Assembly: GCF_029893355.1 (NCBI RefSeq) | Contig: NZ_JARZAI010000018.1 | Location: 62,001-126,000, forward strand | Direction of reading: 5' to 3' | Length of the DNA stretch: 64,000 nt | From: Kitasatospora sp. MAA4 | Lineage (GTDB): Bacteria; Actinomycetota; Actinomycetes; Streptomycetales; Streptomycetaceae | Shown here: piece by piece, positions 8,625-16,673 of the stretch | Layout: the number at the start of each line of letters is the position of its first letter | Position numbering within the stretch: position 1 is the first letter of the stretch | Made by a program: the position numbers and the translations under genes | The notes under the pieces: generated by a model | What the model was told of the DNA's origin: nothing | The model's input: only the letters and a program-made list of their open reading frames with translations | Databases searched by the model: none

Positions 8625-8834
8625 CGTGCCCGCCTCCCATCCCACACCGCCCGACACGAGTACCCAACGTAATCGCTCGTCCCGCCAGGAGCGTGGCTCG
8701 TGCCACATCGGCGCCGGTCGGCCAGAGAAATTTCCGGAGATCACGTTATGGTCGCGAGAAAGTCTCCGACACCAAGGCGGGCACTGCGCGCGGATGTCGA
8801 CCGTTGCCCAGTCGGGGAAAGGGAGGATCGACCA

Positions 8835-10511
8835 ATGCCCGCAACGGGAGACGGGCGGGCGCCGAGCGCCGCGCACCGGCCGGGCGCCGCTGCCGGAGTG
8901 CTGGCCACCCGCAGAAGCACCGCCGCCGGACGCCCCTCCGAGTTCCCGGGCAGCCTCCCGGTGAGCCGGCCGACACCGCCGTCCGACACCGAGAGCAGGG
9001 TCGGGCACGGCGAGGCCGCCCCGATACCGCGTCCTCGGGCGACGACCGGCGGGACGACGGCCGGCACCCCCGAAGCCCCGTTCCGCCTACTGGTGATCGA
9101 GAACGACGCCTCGGACGCGGCCCTGATCGCCCAACTGGTCACCGAGAGTTACACCCCGATCGAACTGCACTGGGCCAACGGCATCGAACAGGCCGCCGCC
9201 CAGCTCTCGGCCGCCTCGGCGAGCGGCCGGCGAGGTCGACCGCGCGCCGCCGGTTTCAGCTGCGTGCTCCTCGACCTCGCAGCCCCCGCCAAGCTGCCGT
9301 CCTCCGACGGCGAGGCCCCGGGCACAGGCACAGGCACAGGCATCGACTCGGGCACGACATGCGGCCCTGACGCCCTCGACGGCCCAGGCGGGCTGGACCA
9401 GCTCGACGGGCTGCGCGAGCTGCTGCGCCGTGCCCCCAACACCGCCGTGGTGGTCCTCACCGACGCGGCGGCCTCCGACCTCGGCGCCGCGGCCGTCGCG
9501 GCGGGCGCCCAGGACTTCCTGGTCAAGCACGAGACCGACGGGCCGCTGCTGGCCCGCGCCCTGCGCTACGCGGTCGAACGCAAACGGGCCGACGAGTCCC
9601 AGCGCCGCCTGGTCGAGGCGGAGCTTCGCGGCCAGGAGAACGCCCGCCTGCAACGCCACCTGCTGCCCACCCCGCTGCTCGACGGCGCCCGGCTCTCCTT
9701 CACCCGCCGCTACCGCCCCGGGCGCAGCCGGGCCCTGCTCGGCGGCGACTTCTACGACGCCGTCCGCACCGACGACGGCACCGTCCACGTGGTGATCGGC
9801 GACGTCTGCGGCCACGGCCCGGACGAGGCCGCCCTCGGCGTCGCACTGCGGATAGCGTGGCGCACCCTGGTCTTCGCCGGGCTCACCGGGCAGGCCCTGC
9901 TCACCACCCTGCAGCACGTCCTGGAGCACGAGCGGCGCAGCGACGAGATCTTCGCGACGCTCTGCATGGTGGTCCTCTCCCCCGGCCCCACCGAAGCCGC
10001 TGACACCGCGCGTGCTGCCGGCACGGTCGGCGCTGCTGACGCCGCCGGCATCGGCGGGCAGCGGGGCGGTGCCCGGTCCGCCACTCGGTCGGCGGCCCCG
10101 GCCGAGCACGCCCGGCTCTACCTGGCCGGTCACCCGTCGCCGCTGCTGCTCAGCCCCGAGGGCAGCCCGGCGCTGCTCCCGTTCGATCAGGCCGGACCGG
10201 CCCTTGGCCTGCTGGCCTGCGACGACGGCCAAGCCGTCTGGCCGGCCCACGAGGTGGAGCTGCCGCCCGGCTGGGGCCTGCTGCTCTACACCGACGGCCT
10301 GGTCGAGGGACGGGTCGGCACCGGATCGAGCCGGCTCGGGCAGGAGGGCCTGATCGACCTGATCGGCAGCCACCAGGCCGCCGGACTGACCCGCGGCCGA
10401 CTGGTCGACAGCGCCATCGCCCAGGTCGAGGAACTCAACGGCGGAGCGCTCACGGACGACGTGGCCGTGCTGCTGCTGGAGCGCGCCCAGACACCGCTCA
10501 TCATGGGCTGA
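8835..10511 (+). CDS. Receiver-domain PP2C/SpoIIE-type phosphatase
   Basis: This 558-residue cytoplasmic protein starts with a disordered stretch of about 75 residues. A CheY-like receiver follows (LLVIENDASDAAL with an acidic pocket, phospho-acceptor Asp in CVLLDLAAP, conserved Lys in FLVKHE). It is interrupted by a Gly/Thr-rich insert around residues 165-190. A coiled linker leads to a PPM-type phosphatase domain with GGDFYDAV, GDVCGHGPDEA, YTDGLVEGR and TDDVAVLLLE, so the metal-binding aspartates are intact. Such proteins dephosphorylate anti-anti-sigma factors in partner-switching stress pathways. The ATG at 8835 is selected by GGGAGG nine bases upstream. A frame extending to 8700 lacks a ribosome site. 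A 38-bp palindrome terminates it. Confidence 0.88.
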   Translation: MPATGDGRAPSAAHRPGAAAGVLATRRSTAAGRPSEFPGSLPVSRPTPPSDTESRVGHGEAAPIPRPRATTGGTTAGTPEAPFRLLVIENDASDAALIAQLVTESYTPIELHWANGIEQAAAQLSAASASGRRGRPRAAGFSCVLLDLAAPAKLPSSDGEAPGTGTGTGIDSGTTCGPDALDGPGGLDQLDGLRELLRRAPNTAVVVLTDAAASDLGAAAVAAGAQDFLVKHETDGPLLARALRYAVERKRADESQRRLVEAELRGQENARLQRHLLPTPLLDGARLSFTRRYRPGRSRALLGGDFYDAVRTDDGTVHVVIGDVCGHGPDEAALGVALRIAWRTLVFAGLTGQALLTTLQHVLEHERRSDEIFATLCMVVLSPGPTEAADTARAAGTVGAADAAGIGGQRGGARSATRSAAPAEHARLYLAGHPSPLLLSPEGSPALLPFDQAGPALGLLACDDGQAVWPAHEVELPPGWGLLLYTDGLVEGRVGTGSSRLGQEGLIDLIGSHQAAGLTRGRLVDSAIAQVEELNGGALTDDVAVLLLERAQTPLIMG

Positions 10512-10524
10512 CCTGCCGCAACGA

Positions 10525-10562
10525 GTGAGGGCCCGTCCGCCGATCGGCGGACGGGCCCTCAC
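10525..10562. terminator. Bidirectional terminator, 38-bp perfect palindrome
   Basis: The 38 bases from 10525 to 10562 equal their own reverse complement with GATC at the centre. The stem is about 17 bp with a tetraloop and lies between the convergent phosphatase and DUF2516 genes. Confidence 0.85.
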
Positions 10563-10580
10563 TGCACCCGGAGTTACCCG

Positions 10581-10916
10581 TTACCAGGGCCCGTACGGGC
10601 CGATGTTGCGCCGGCCGCCACCACCGCGCCCGTCCGTCAGCTGCTTGATCGCAGGACGGACATCGACCATGTAGACGATCGCGGCGACCAGGCCGACCAG
10701 CGTCAGCGGGGCCAGCACGCTCGCCCCGAAGAGCAGGTCGACACCGAGCGCGAGGCCGAGGATGACCAGCCAGAACCGCTTGGACTTCTTGTCCGCCGCC
10801 CGGTAGGCGTCGTCGCGCCGCAGCGCGGCGTCCACCAGGGCGTACAGCTTGAACAGCACCATCGCGGTGGACAGCCACCAGAAGGGGTTCAGGACGTCGA
10901 ACAGCAGGATCTCCAC
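10581..10916 (-). CDS. DUF2516-family small membrane protein
   Basis: This 111-residue protein has two or three transmembrane segments: about residues 10-30 (FWWLSTAMVLFKLYALVDAAL), 47-67 (FWLVILGLALGVDLLFGASV) and 69-86 (LAPLTLVGLVAAIVYMVDV). It ends in a Gly/Arg-rich cytosolic tail. The pattern matches the actinobacterial DUF2516 family, which has no assigned function. In streptomycetes it follows the XRE regulator and the HBHA-like gene on the same strand, as here, suggesting a conserved cluster. Confidence 0.85.
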   Translation of the reverse strand: MEILLFDVLNPFWWLSTAMVLFKLYALVDAALRRDDAYRAADKKSKRFWLVILGLALGVDLLFGASVLAPLTLVGLVAAIVYMVDVRPAIKQLTDGRGGGGRRNIGPYGPW

Positions 10917-11025
10917 TGTGTTCTCCTCGCTACGGCTCCGGCTGAACGACGGAACGGCCGCCCGTCAAGGCGCCGCCGACCGTCCACACAACTCCCAACG
11001 TACCGGCTGGTCCGGATGTGCCGGG

Positions 11026-11595
11026 TTACTTCGTGCCAGTGGTCTTCCGCGCCCTCGGGGCCTTCTTCGCGGGCGCCTCGGCCTTGGTCTCCGGCTCGTC
11101 CACGACCTCGGCGTCGACAGTCTCCGCGGTCTCCGCAGGCTCCACGGACTCGGCGGGCTCAACCACCTCGACAACGACAGCAGCCGCCCTGGGCGCCGGC
11201 TCGTCCGCGCCGGCAGCCGGCTGGCCCTTCTCCACGACCGCCTGGCCGCGCACGGCGAGCTCGTCGTAGACCTCCTTGGCCTTCACCACGAGTTCCACGG
11301 CCCGGCCCACCTGCTGCAGCGCGAAGCCCTGGGCCAGCTCCTGCAGTGCCCTGAACTCGGTCGGCAGCCCGGTGACGGTCTCCGCCACCTTCGCCGGGGC
11401 CCCGACCAGCCGGGCCTGAGCCTCCTGCAAGCGGGCCGCGGCCAGCTCCTGGGCACCGCGGCGGTCACCCGCGAGCGCCTCGACCTTTCCCGGCACCTCG
11501 CGCAGCTTCTCGTACGCGAAGTCTCCGGCACCCGCGAGGGCGTACAGCGGGGTCGGGTCGCTGAGGGTCTTCTTGATGTCGTCGGTGATCGGCAT
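11026..11595 (-). CDS. Heparin-binding-haemagglutinin-like coiled-coil protein
   Basis: This 189-residue protein begins with a conserved helical region (DDIKKTLSDPTPLYALAGAGDFAYEKLREVPGK is split over residues 4-36). A long Ala/Glu/Arg-rich coiled coil follows to about residue 130. The C-terminal tail first has repeated VEPAESVEPAETAET acidic units and finally a Lys/Arg/Pro-rich segment (KKAPRARKTTGTK). This layout resembles mycobacterial HbhA, which has an N-terminal coiled coil and a basic tail, but no adhesin role is implied in a soil actinomycete. The ATG at 11595 has GGAAGGA upstream. It lies directly downstream of the XRE regulator gene. Confidence 0.7.
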   Translation of the reverse strand: MPITDDIKKTLSDPTPLYALAGAGDFAYEKLREVPGKVEALAGDRRGAQELAAARLQEAQARLVGAPAKVAETVTGLPTEFRALQELAQGFALQQVGRAVELVVKAKEVYDELAVRGQAVVEKGQPAAGADEPAPRAAAVVVEVVEPAESVEPAETAETVDAEVVDEPETKAEAPAKKAPRARKTTGTK

Positions 11596-11721
11596 GTGAC
11601 CGGTCCTTCCCAGGCTCGAAAGCCCGGCAACGGGCCTGTCGTAGCTGTCGTGTGCTGACTGTGTTGGCAACTGCCTGTCCATCCGGCGCCCACCTCACGG
11701 GCGGCGCCGCGTACCGCGTCC

Positions 11722-12114
11722 TCAGTCGTCGGCCACGGGTGCCCGAGTCTCGCCGTGCGCACCCTCCTTGAGGCCGTTCTCCTTCAGGAAGGCCTCGTAC
11801 ACCGCGAGCAGCGCGTGCTTCTGCTGCTCGCTGATGAACGGATCGGCCAGAATCGAGGCCCGCAACTCGAGCCCCTCACCGGGCCGCTCCTCCAGGATTC
11901 CGGCCTGGACGTAGAGCGTCTCGGCCGAGATCCGCAGCGCCTTGGCGATCTGCTGCAGAATCTCCGCGCTCGGCTTGCGCAGCCCGCGCTCGATCTGGCT
12001 GAGGTACGGGTTGGAAACCCCCGCGACCTCCGCCAACTGCCGCAGCGAGTACTGCGCGCTGCGTCGCTGCTCGCGGATGTACTCGCCGAGCGAGCCGACA
12101 TTCAGTGAGGCCAT
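11722..12114 (-). CDS. XRE-family transcriptional regulator
   Basis: This 130-residue protein has a helix-turn-helix at about residues 10-65 (YIREQRRSAQYSLRQLAEVAG, then NPYLSQIERGLRKPS). The C-terminal helical region (LADPFISEQQKHALLAVYEAFLKENG) is conserved in streptomycete orthologues. It should act as a dimeric DNA-binding repressor. No Shine-Dalgarno is visible. CAGACT (12121-12126) and TTGCAT (12144-12149), 17 bp apart, fit -10 and -35 boxes that would start the RNA at the ATG, so translation is probably leaderless. The -35 lies in a palindrome, suggesting autoregulation. The target genes are unknown; the HBHA-like and DUF2516 genes downstream are candidates. Confidence 0.88.
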   Translation of the reverse strand: MASLNVGSLGEYIREQRRSAQYSLRQLAEVAGVSNPYLSQIERGLRKPSAEILQQIAKALRISAETLYVQAGILEERPGEGLELRASILADPFISEQQKHALLAVYEAFLKENGLKEGAHGETRAPVADD

Positions 12115-12120
12115 ACCAGG

Positions 12121-12152
12121 AGTCTGCCCCCAGGTGCTTGCAAATGCAAGCA
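12121..12152 (-). promoter_or_regulatory. Leaderless promoter with palindromic operator for the XRE gene
   Basis: The operator TGCTTGC-AAAT-GCAAGCA (12135-12152) has perfect 7-bp arms. Read on the minus strand, it contains the -35 TTGCAT (12144-12149), separated by 17 bp from the -10 CAGACT (12121-12126), which is six bases from the start codon. Repressor binding here would block RNA polymerase directly. Confidence 0.65.
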
Positions 12153-12287
12153 GGCCGCTAGCGCCAGCTCGCGCTACCGGGGCTGCCCGTGCGGGCACCG
12201 AGTCTGCGCGTATCGCTCCTTCACGGCAGTGCTCCGGCCGCGATATCCAGGGCACGGACCTGATTTCCGTTCCTCGAGAGGCCTCCT

Positions 12288-13709
12288 GTGACGCAACCAC
12301 CAGCACTCGGCCGCAAGTTCCGCACCGCCCTGCGCCGAGGCGCGAACCGCGCCGCACGCGCCGCGATGGTCCTCGCCGTACTCGCCCTCACCCCGTTGGT
12401 CGCGGCCGACCCCGCCGCGGCAAACGGAACATCGAACAACGACGCTTTCAACAACATCGGACCGTCCTGGCACGCGAACTGGATGGCTTCCGTACCCGGC
12501 GACACCTCGCTGTCGGACATGTCCATCCCCGGTACCCACGAGACACTCGCCCTCCACGGTGGTGAGTGGGTCCAGACCCAGCAGAACTACGGCGACAGCG
12601 CGGCAACCCTGACAACTCAGCTACAACGCGGCATCCGCGCCATCGACATCCGAGTCCGGGTCATCGGCGGCAAGTTCGCCATCCACCACGGCAGCTACTA
12701 CCAGAACGCGAACTTCGACGACGTCCTGACAAAGGCGCGAGCCTTCCTGAGCGCCTATCCCAGCGAGACGATCCTGATGCGTCTCCACTCCGAATGCACA
12801 GGACAGACAGGGAGTTGCACCGACGATCCCTCGACGGTCGACCAGAGCACGCGCGAAACCATCTTCAACCAGTACGTGGCCCAGTACTCAGGTCTCTTCT
12901 ACGGCTCCTCGGTGGTCCCGGGCCACCCGACCGGCATGCCGACGCTCAACCAGGCCCGCGGAAAGATCGTGCTGACCAGCTTCGAGGGGCCCCAGGGCGG
13001 TGACTACGGCTACGGCATCTCCGGGTACAACGACAACAAGGAGGACGCCTACTCGGTCTGCAACCAGCCGCAGAAGTGGAGCGCCGTACAGAGCAACCTC
13101 AATCAGGCGGCCCAGAACACCAACCACTCCACGTTCGTGACCTACACATCGGCGAACTGTGTGCCGTACGGGACCTTCCCGGCGAACGTCGCCGGGGGCT
13201 TCCGGGCCCCCGGCGTGAACATCGACCTGATGAACTACCTCAACAGCGGCGGCGGCAACGGCGGCCACCTCGGCGTCGTCATGATGGACTTCCCCGGCTG
13301 GGCCCTGATGGACGACATCATCTACCGCAACCGGGCCCCCATCACCTCAGGAATCCCCGGCTACTGCCTGGACGACTACGCCGGGAACGGCGCCGCCGGC
13401 GCGAAGGTCGACGCCTACGCGTGCAACGGCACCGCCCCGCAGATGTGGACCATCGTCGGAAACACCGTCCGGACACCTGCCGGAATGTGCCTGGACGTTC
13501 GCAACGCCGGCACCGCCAACGGCAACCCCGTCGAACTGTGGAACTGCAACGGCTTCGCCAACCAGCAATGGGTACCCGACGGCAAGCACGAACTCGTCAA
13601 CCCCGCCTCCGGCAGGTGCCTCGACGTCCCCGGCTGGCAGACCGGCGGCACCCAGCTCGACATCTGGGACTGCCAGGGCTCCACGAACGAGCAGTGGCTC
13701 CACGCCTGA
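12288..13709 (+). CDS. Secreted PI-PLC X-domain protein with ricin-type lectin domain
   Basis: This 473-residue secreted protein starts with a twin-basic signal peptide ending near AAA-NG (residue 46). A bacterial phosphatidylinositol phospholipase C-like TIM barrel follows: SIPGTHETLA gives the first catalytic His, RAIDIRVRV the acidic residue, and FAIHHGSYYQ the second His. The last 125 residues are a ricin B-type trefoil with YCLDDYAG, MCLDVRNAG and RCLDVPGW plus three Q-x-W motifs, probably binding sugars. The GTG at 12288 follows GAGAGG. The likely role is extracellular cleavage of a phosphoinositide or related lipid. The lectin fusion suggests a glycan-rich target surface. Confidence 0.88.
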   Translation: MTQPPALGRKFRTALRRGANRAARAAMVLAVLALTPLVAADPAAANGTSNNDAFNNIGPSWHANWMASVPGDTSLSDMSIPGTHETLALHGGEWVQTQQNYGDSAATLTTQLQRGIRAIDIRVRVIGGKFAIHHGSYYQNANFDDVLTKARAFLSAYPSETILMRLHSECTGQTGSCTDDPSTVDQSTRETIFNQYVAQYSGLFYGSSVVPGHPTGMPTLNQARGKIVLTSFEGPQGGDYGYGISGYNDNKEDAYSVCNQPQKWSAVQSNLNQAAQNTNHSTFVTYTSANCVPYGTFPANVAGGFRAPGVNIDLMNYLNSGGGNGGHLGVVMMDFPGWALMDDIIYRNRAPITSGIPGYCLDDYAGNGAAGAKVDAYACNGTAPQMWTIVGNTVRTPAGMCLDVRNAGTANGNPVELWNCNGFANQQWVPDGKHELVNPASGRCLDVPGWQTGGTQLDIWDCQGSTNEQWLHA

Positions 13710-13728
13710 CCTGCGATTCGAGGCTGAA

Positions 13729-14526
13729 TCAACAGCACTGCCCCTCCGCCGTGGCCTTACTGAAGTCACCCTCGGTGAACGCCTTCACTGGGATCGTGAA
13801 GTAGAGCGTTCCGACGTCACCCCAGCCCCACCCGAGCTGCGCATCCGACGCGAGCTGGAGCAGATGGATCGCAGGCCCGTCGGCGTCGCGGGAGGTCACC
13901 CGGAGCGTGTAGGAGGTGTCGGGCCAACCGAAGGCGCAGTGGCTGTCGGCGGTGTTGCCGTCGAGGTCTGCCATCTCGGTGAGGATGAGCGACGCCGCGC
14001 CCCAGTGCTCGTCCGCATCGAAGTCGACGTCACCGTCCTCGACGTCCCAGCAGTCCGGGAGCATGGTGACCTCGGCGGCGTGGACGGAGGTGGCCGGATA
14101 GCTCCTCGCCGGTACGGGTGCGGCGATCTCGACCGCCCGCCCGGGATCGGCGGGAACCACCCGGTACGCCTCGGGCCGGTAGGTGTCCAGTTCCCGGTAC
14201 ACCTCGTACGGCACGTCCGGATCGAGGGAGAAGAAGTTGAGCAGGCCCGGCCGCGTGGGCAGTTCGTCCCCGAGCCAGGCAGCGAGGGCGTCGGTGTCGA
14301 GTACGGCGAGCAGCGACAGCGGGACGCCGTCCAGTTCGGGCCAGGGGGTGCCCGGTTCGAGAAGCGCGGGTCCGCCGAGCCGGCAGCGGCCGGCGGCCTG
14401 CGTGGTGTCCGTCGCAGGGCTCAGCCGGAAGCCGCGGCGGGCCATGGCCGCGAACTGCCCGCCGGCCTTCTCGCCGAGCCGTTCGGCGCACTGCCGGCGC
14501 AACTCCGTGGCGTCATCGAATTCCAT
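13729..14526 (-). CDS. DUF1963 (YwqG-like) protein
   Basis: This 265-residue cytoplasmic protein matches DUF1963 by the segments RLGGPALLEPGTPWPE, PLSLLAVLDTDAL, LLNFFSLDPDVPYE and the C-terminal LLQLASDAQLGWGWGDVGTLYF. The family is widespread and of unknown function, often in variable regions and sometimes linked to polymorphic-toxin immunity. No toxin gene is adjacent here. It converges on the PI-PLC gene with only 19 bases between the stops and is divergent from the MOSC gene. Confidence 0.82.
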   Translation of the reverse strand: MEFDDATELRRQCAERLGEKAGGQFAAMARRGFRLSPATDTTQAAGRCRLGGPALLEPGTPWPELDGVPLSLLAVLDTDALAAWLGDELPTRPGLLNFFSLDPDVPYEVYRELDTYRPEAYRVVPADPGRAVEIAAPVPARSYPATSVHAAEVTMLPDCWDVEDGDVDFDADEHWGAASLILTEMADLDGNTADSHCAFGWPDTSYTLRVTSRDADGPAIHLLQLASDAQLGWGWGDVGTLYFTIPVKAFTEGDFSKATAEGQCC

Positions 14527-14605
14527 GCCGGGATCCTCTCAACCCGATCCGGGGCAGGCGGATATCCGGTGGCCCCGGCCTGCGGTGGAACGTAGCGTCG
14601 GGAGT

Positions 14606-15256
14606 ATGAAGCTGCTCTCGGTCAATGTCGGCAGGCCTCGGCCGAACCCGTGGAAGGGCGCCGCCGAGACCGGCATCGACAAGCGGCCCGTCGACGGCCC
14701 GGTGGCCGTCAGCGAGCCCGGTCCCCGGGGCACCGGCGCGGTCGGGCTGGCCGGCGACCGGGTCTACGACCTGCGGAACCACGGCGGTTCCGACCAGGCC
14801 GTGTATGCCTACGCCCGGGAGGATCTCGACCGGTGGGAGCCCGAGTTGGGCAGGCGGCTCGCCTCCGGCTCCTTCGGGGAGAACCTGACCACCCTCGGCG
14901 TCGACGTGAACGGCGCCCTGATCGGGGAGCGCTGGCGGATCGGGACGACAGTCGTCCTGGAGGTCTCCTGCCCGAGGATCCCGTGCGGGACGTTCCAGGG
15001 CTGGCTGGAACGGGCGGGCTGGATCAAGCGGTTCACCCAGGCCGCGCTGCCCGGGGCGTATCTGCGGGTGATCGAGCCGGGCGACATCCGGGCCGGCGAT
15101 CCGGTCGAGATCGTGCACCGGCCCGACCATGACGTGACCGTCGCGCTCAGCTTCCGTGCGCTGACCCTGGAGCCGGACCTGCTGCCGCGCCTGCTGGCCG
15201 CCGACGCCCTGCCGGAGGAGGCGAAGGCGACCGTCCGCCGGCGCACCGGGCAGTAG
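14606..15256 (+). CDS. MOSC-domain protein (YiiM-like)
   Basis: This 216-residue protein has the MOSC fold with VGLAGDRVYDLRNHGGSDQAV near residues 48-68, GSFGENLTT near 90, and the conserved cysteine in SCPRIPCGTFQGWL. YiiM-type MOSC proteins use molybdenum cofactor, for example to reduce N-hydroxylated compounds; the substrate here is unknown. The ATG at 14606 is preceded only by GGGAGT at short distance and by TAGCGT about 8 bases upstream, so the mRNA may be leaderless. It converges on the MerR-clamp gene with 11 bases between the stops. Confidence 0.87.
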   Translation: MKLLSVNVGRPRPNPWKGAAETGIDKRPVDGPVAVSEPGPRGTGAVGLAGDRVYDLRNHGGSDQAVYAYAREDLDRWEPELGRRLASGSFGENLTTLGVDVNGALIGERWRIGTTVVLEVSCPRIPCGTFQGWLERAGWIKRFTQAALPGAYLRVIEPGDIRAGDPVEIVHRPDHDVTVALSFRALTLEPDLLPRLLAADALPEEAKATVRRRTGQ

Positions 15257-15267
15257 CGGAGCGGGTG

Positions 15268-16392
15268 TCAGCCGAGCCGGATCGGCATCAGGAGCGAGAA
15301 GGCACCCTCGCCGGCCGCCGGTCGAATCGCCAACGGGCTGATCGCACCGCCGAGTTCGAGCACGAGCTGACTCTGGGTGCCGACGGCCAGCGCCTCCAGC
15401 AGGAACTCCTGGTTCACCGCGACCCGCAGGTCGGTGTCGGCCGCGGTGTCCGCCGTGGGTTCGACGTCGTCGGCGACCCGGACGTTCCCCGCCGCGTCGA
15501 CCACGAGGACGGTGGCCGCGACCTCGGTGCCGTCCGGGGCGGAGGCGCTGCTGCGGGTCGGGCCGTCCGACACCGCCCGGCGCAGTTCGGCCGCCTCGAT
15601 CGCGACCCGGTGGGTGGTCTCCAGGCGCAGCAGGCGGCGGTAGTCGGGGAAGTCGAGGTCCAGGGTGTCACCCTCGACCGAGCGCCCGTCCGCCGAGACG
15701 GCCACCCGCCCGCCGCCGACCAGCACGGTCAGCTCGTCGGCGCCGACAGCCTCCGCCAGTCCACGGATCTCGTCGGCCAGCCCGGCGGGCACCAGCACGC
15801 TCGACCCGCCTGCCGCCGCGTCGACGTCGTTGCCGCCGGACCCCGGCAGACGCTGCGCGGCGGCCTCGGCGACCGCGATCCGGTACCGGTCGGTGGCGAC
15901 CAGGCGCAGCACGTCGCCGTCCAGGTCGAACAGGACGCCGCCGAGCATCGGCAGCTCCGGGTCTGCGCTCACCGCGAAGCGCACGGCGGCCAGCGCGGCG
16001 GCCAACTCGCCGCGGTCCAGGGTGAGTCGGACGGTGGGGGTGGACGTGGTCATCGGGTGCTCCCTCTGGTCGAGCAGGACTCGGACGGAGGAGAGTTCGC
16101 GGCGCGCATCGGCCAGGCCGTCCTCCAGCCGACGCAGGTGCGCGTCGAGCGCACTGCGGGCGGCCGTCGAACCGGCGGGCTCGGCCAGCACCAGCCGGAT
16201 GTCGGCCAGCGGCAGTCCGACCCGGCGCAACCGGCAGATCAGCCGGGCGTCGGCCAACTGGGACGGTGCGTACCAGCGGTAGCCGCTCTGCGGATCCACC
16301 CAGGCGGGTCCGAGGACACCGGCGCCGTCGTAGAACCGCAGCGCACTGACGGTCAGGCCGCTCTCGCGGGCCAGCCGGCCGATACTGCGCAT
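15268..16392 (-). CDS. MerR regulator fused to DNA-polymerase beta-clamp domains 2 and 3
   Basis: This 374-residue protein starts with a MerR winged helix (SIGRLARESGLTVSALRFYD, residues 3-22, then SGYRWY) and a dimerisation helix (80-112). Residues 121-374 look like the last two domains of the DnaN sliding clamp. PMLGGVLFDLDGDVLRLVAT with DRYRIAV (148-174) matches clamp domain 2. FPDYRRLLR (249-257) opens domain 3, and SLLMPIRL closes it. Clamp domain 1 is missing, its place taken by the MerR part. No cysteine metal site is evident. The ATG at 16392 is preferred to 16404 because GGAGAG lies just upstream of it. The effector, and whether the clamp part forms a ring or binds DNA, are unknown. 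Confidence 0.85.
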   Translation of the reverse strand: MRSIGRLARESGLTVSALRFYDGAGVLGPAWVDPQSGYRWYAPSQLADARLICRLRRVGLPLADIRLVLAEPAGSTAARSALDAHLRRLEDGLADARRELSSVRVLLDQREHPMTTSTPTVRLTLDRGELAAALAAVRFAVSADPELPMLGGVLFDLDGDVLRLVATDRYRIAVAEAAAQRLPGSGGNDVDAAAGGSSVLVPAGLADEIRGLAEAVGADELTVLVGGGRVAVSADGRSVEGDTLDLDFPDYRRLLRLETTHRVAIEAAELRRAVSDGPTRSSASAPDGTEVAATVLVVDAAGNVRVADDVEPTADTAADTDLRVAVNQEFLLEALAVGTQSQLVLELGGAISPLAIRPAAGEGAFSLLMPIRLG

Positions 16393-16411
16393 CTCGCTCT
16401 CCATGCCGATG

Positions 16412-16442
16412 ACTCTGGAGTCTCGACCAGGTCGAGGGTCAA
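16412..16442 (-). promoter_or_regulatory. MerR-type promoter with 19-bp spacer and dyad
   Basis: On the minus strand the -35 is TTGACC (16437-16442) and the -10 CAGAGT (16412-16417), separated by 19 bp. CTCGACC-A-GGTCGAG (16422-16436), a perfect 7-bp dyad, occupies the spacer. Over-long spacers with a central dyad are the hallmark of MerR-activated promoters, so the fusion gene probably autoregulates. Confidence 0.75.
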
Positions 16443-16475
16443 GCCGGACGGCTGCTGCGGCTTGAGCAGGATCGG

Positions 16476-16673
16476 TCACGAGGTCATCGCCCGGTAGGCG
16501 GGAGCCAGCAGCACCGCCAGGTTCCGTCCCCGCACGGTGATCTCCGGAGGCGACAGCCGGTCGACCGGGAGCACTGGCGCGTCCGCCCCCTCCGCGTCGG
16601 CCTCGGCCGCCTCGCCGAGGACGAACTCGCCCAGCCAGTAACCCTCCAGGCGGTCGATCGCGCGATCCGTCAT
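16476..16673 (-). CDS. Small ORF translationally coupled to the SNF2 helicase
   Basis: This is a 65-residue acidic ORF (DRLEGYWLGEFVLGEAAEADAEGAD, split at residue 20, then LSPPEITVRGRNLAVLLAPAYRAMTS). Its ATG overlaps the helicase TGA as ATGA, so it is probably translated by coupling. I do not recognise the protein. SNF2 genes of this type in streptomycetes are often followed by a SWIM zinc-finger gene, but no CxCx(n)CxH pattern is present, so it could be a remnant or a distinct small partner. Codon bias toward G/C in third positions supports coding. Confidence 0.55.
   Translation of the reverse strand: MTDRAIDRLEGYWLGEFVLGEAAEADAEGADAPVLPVDRLSPPEITVRGRNLAVLLAPAYRAMTS

Noticed and set aside
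12288..13709. Ricin-like toxin
   Set aside because: Only the lectin beta-trefoil is similar; the catalytic part is a PI-PLC X domain, not a ribosome-inactivating protein.
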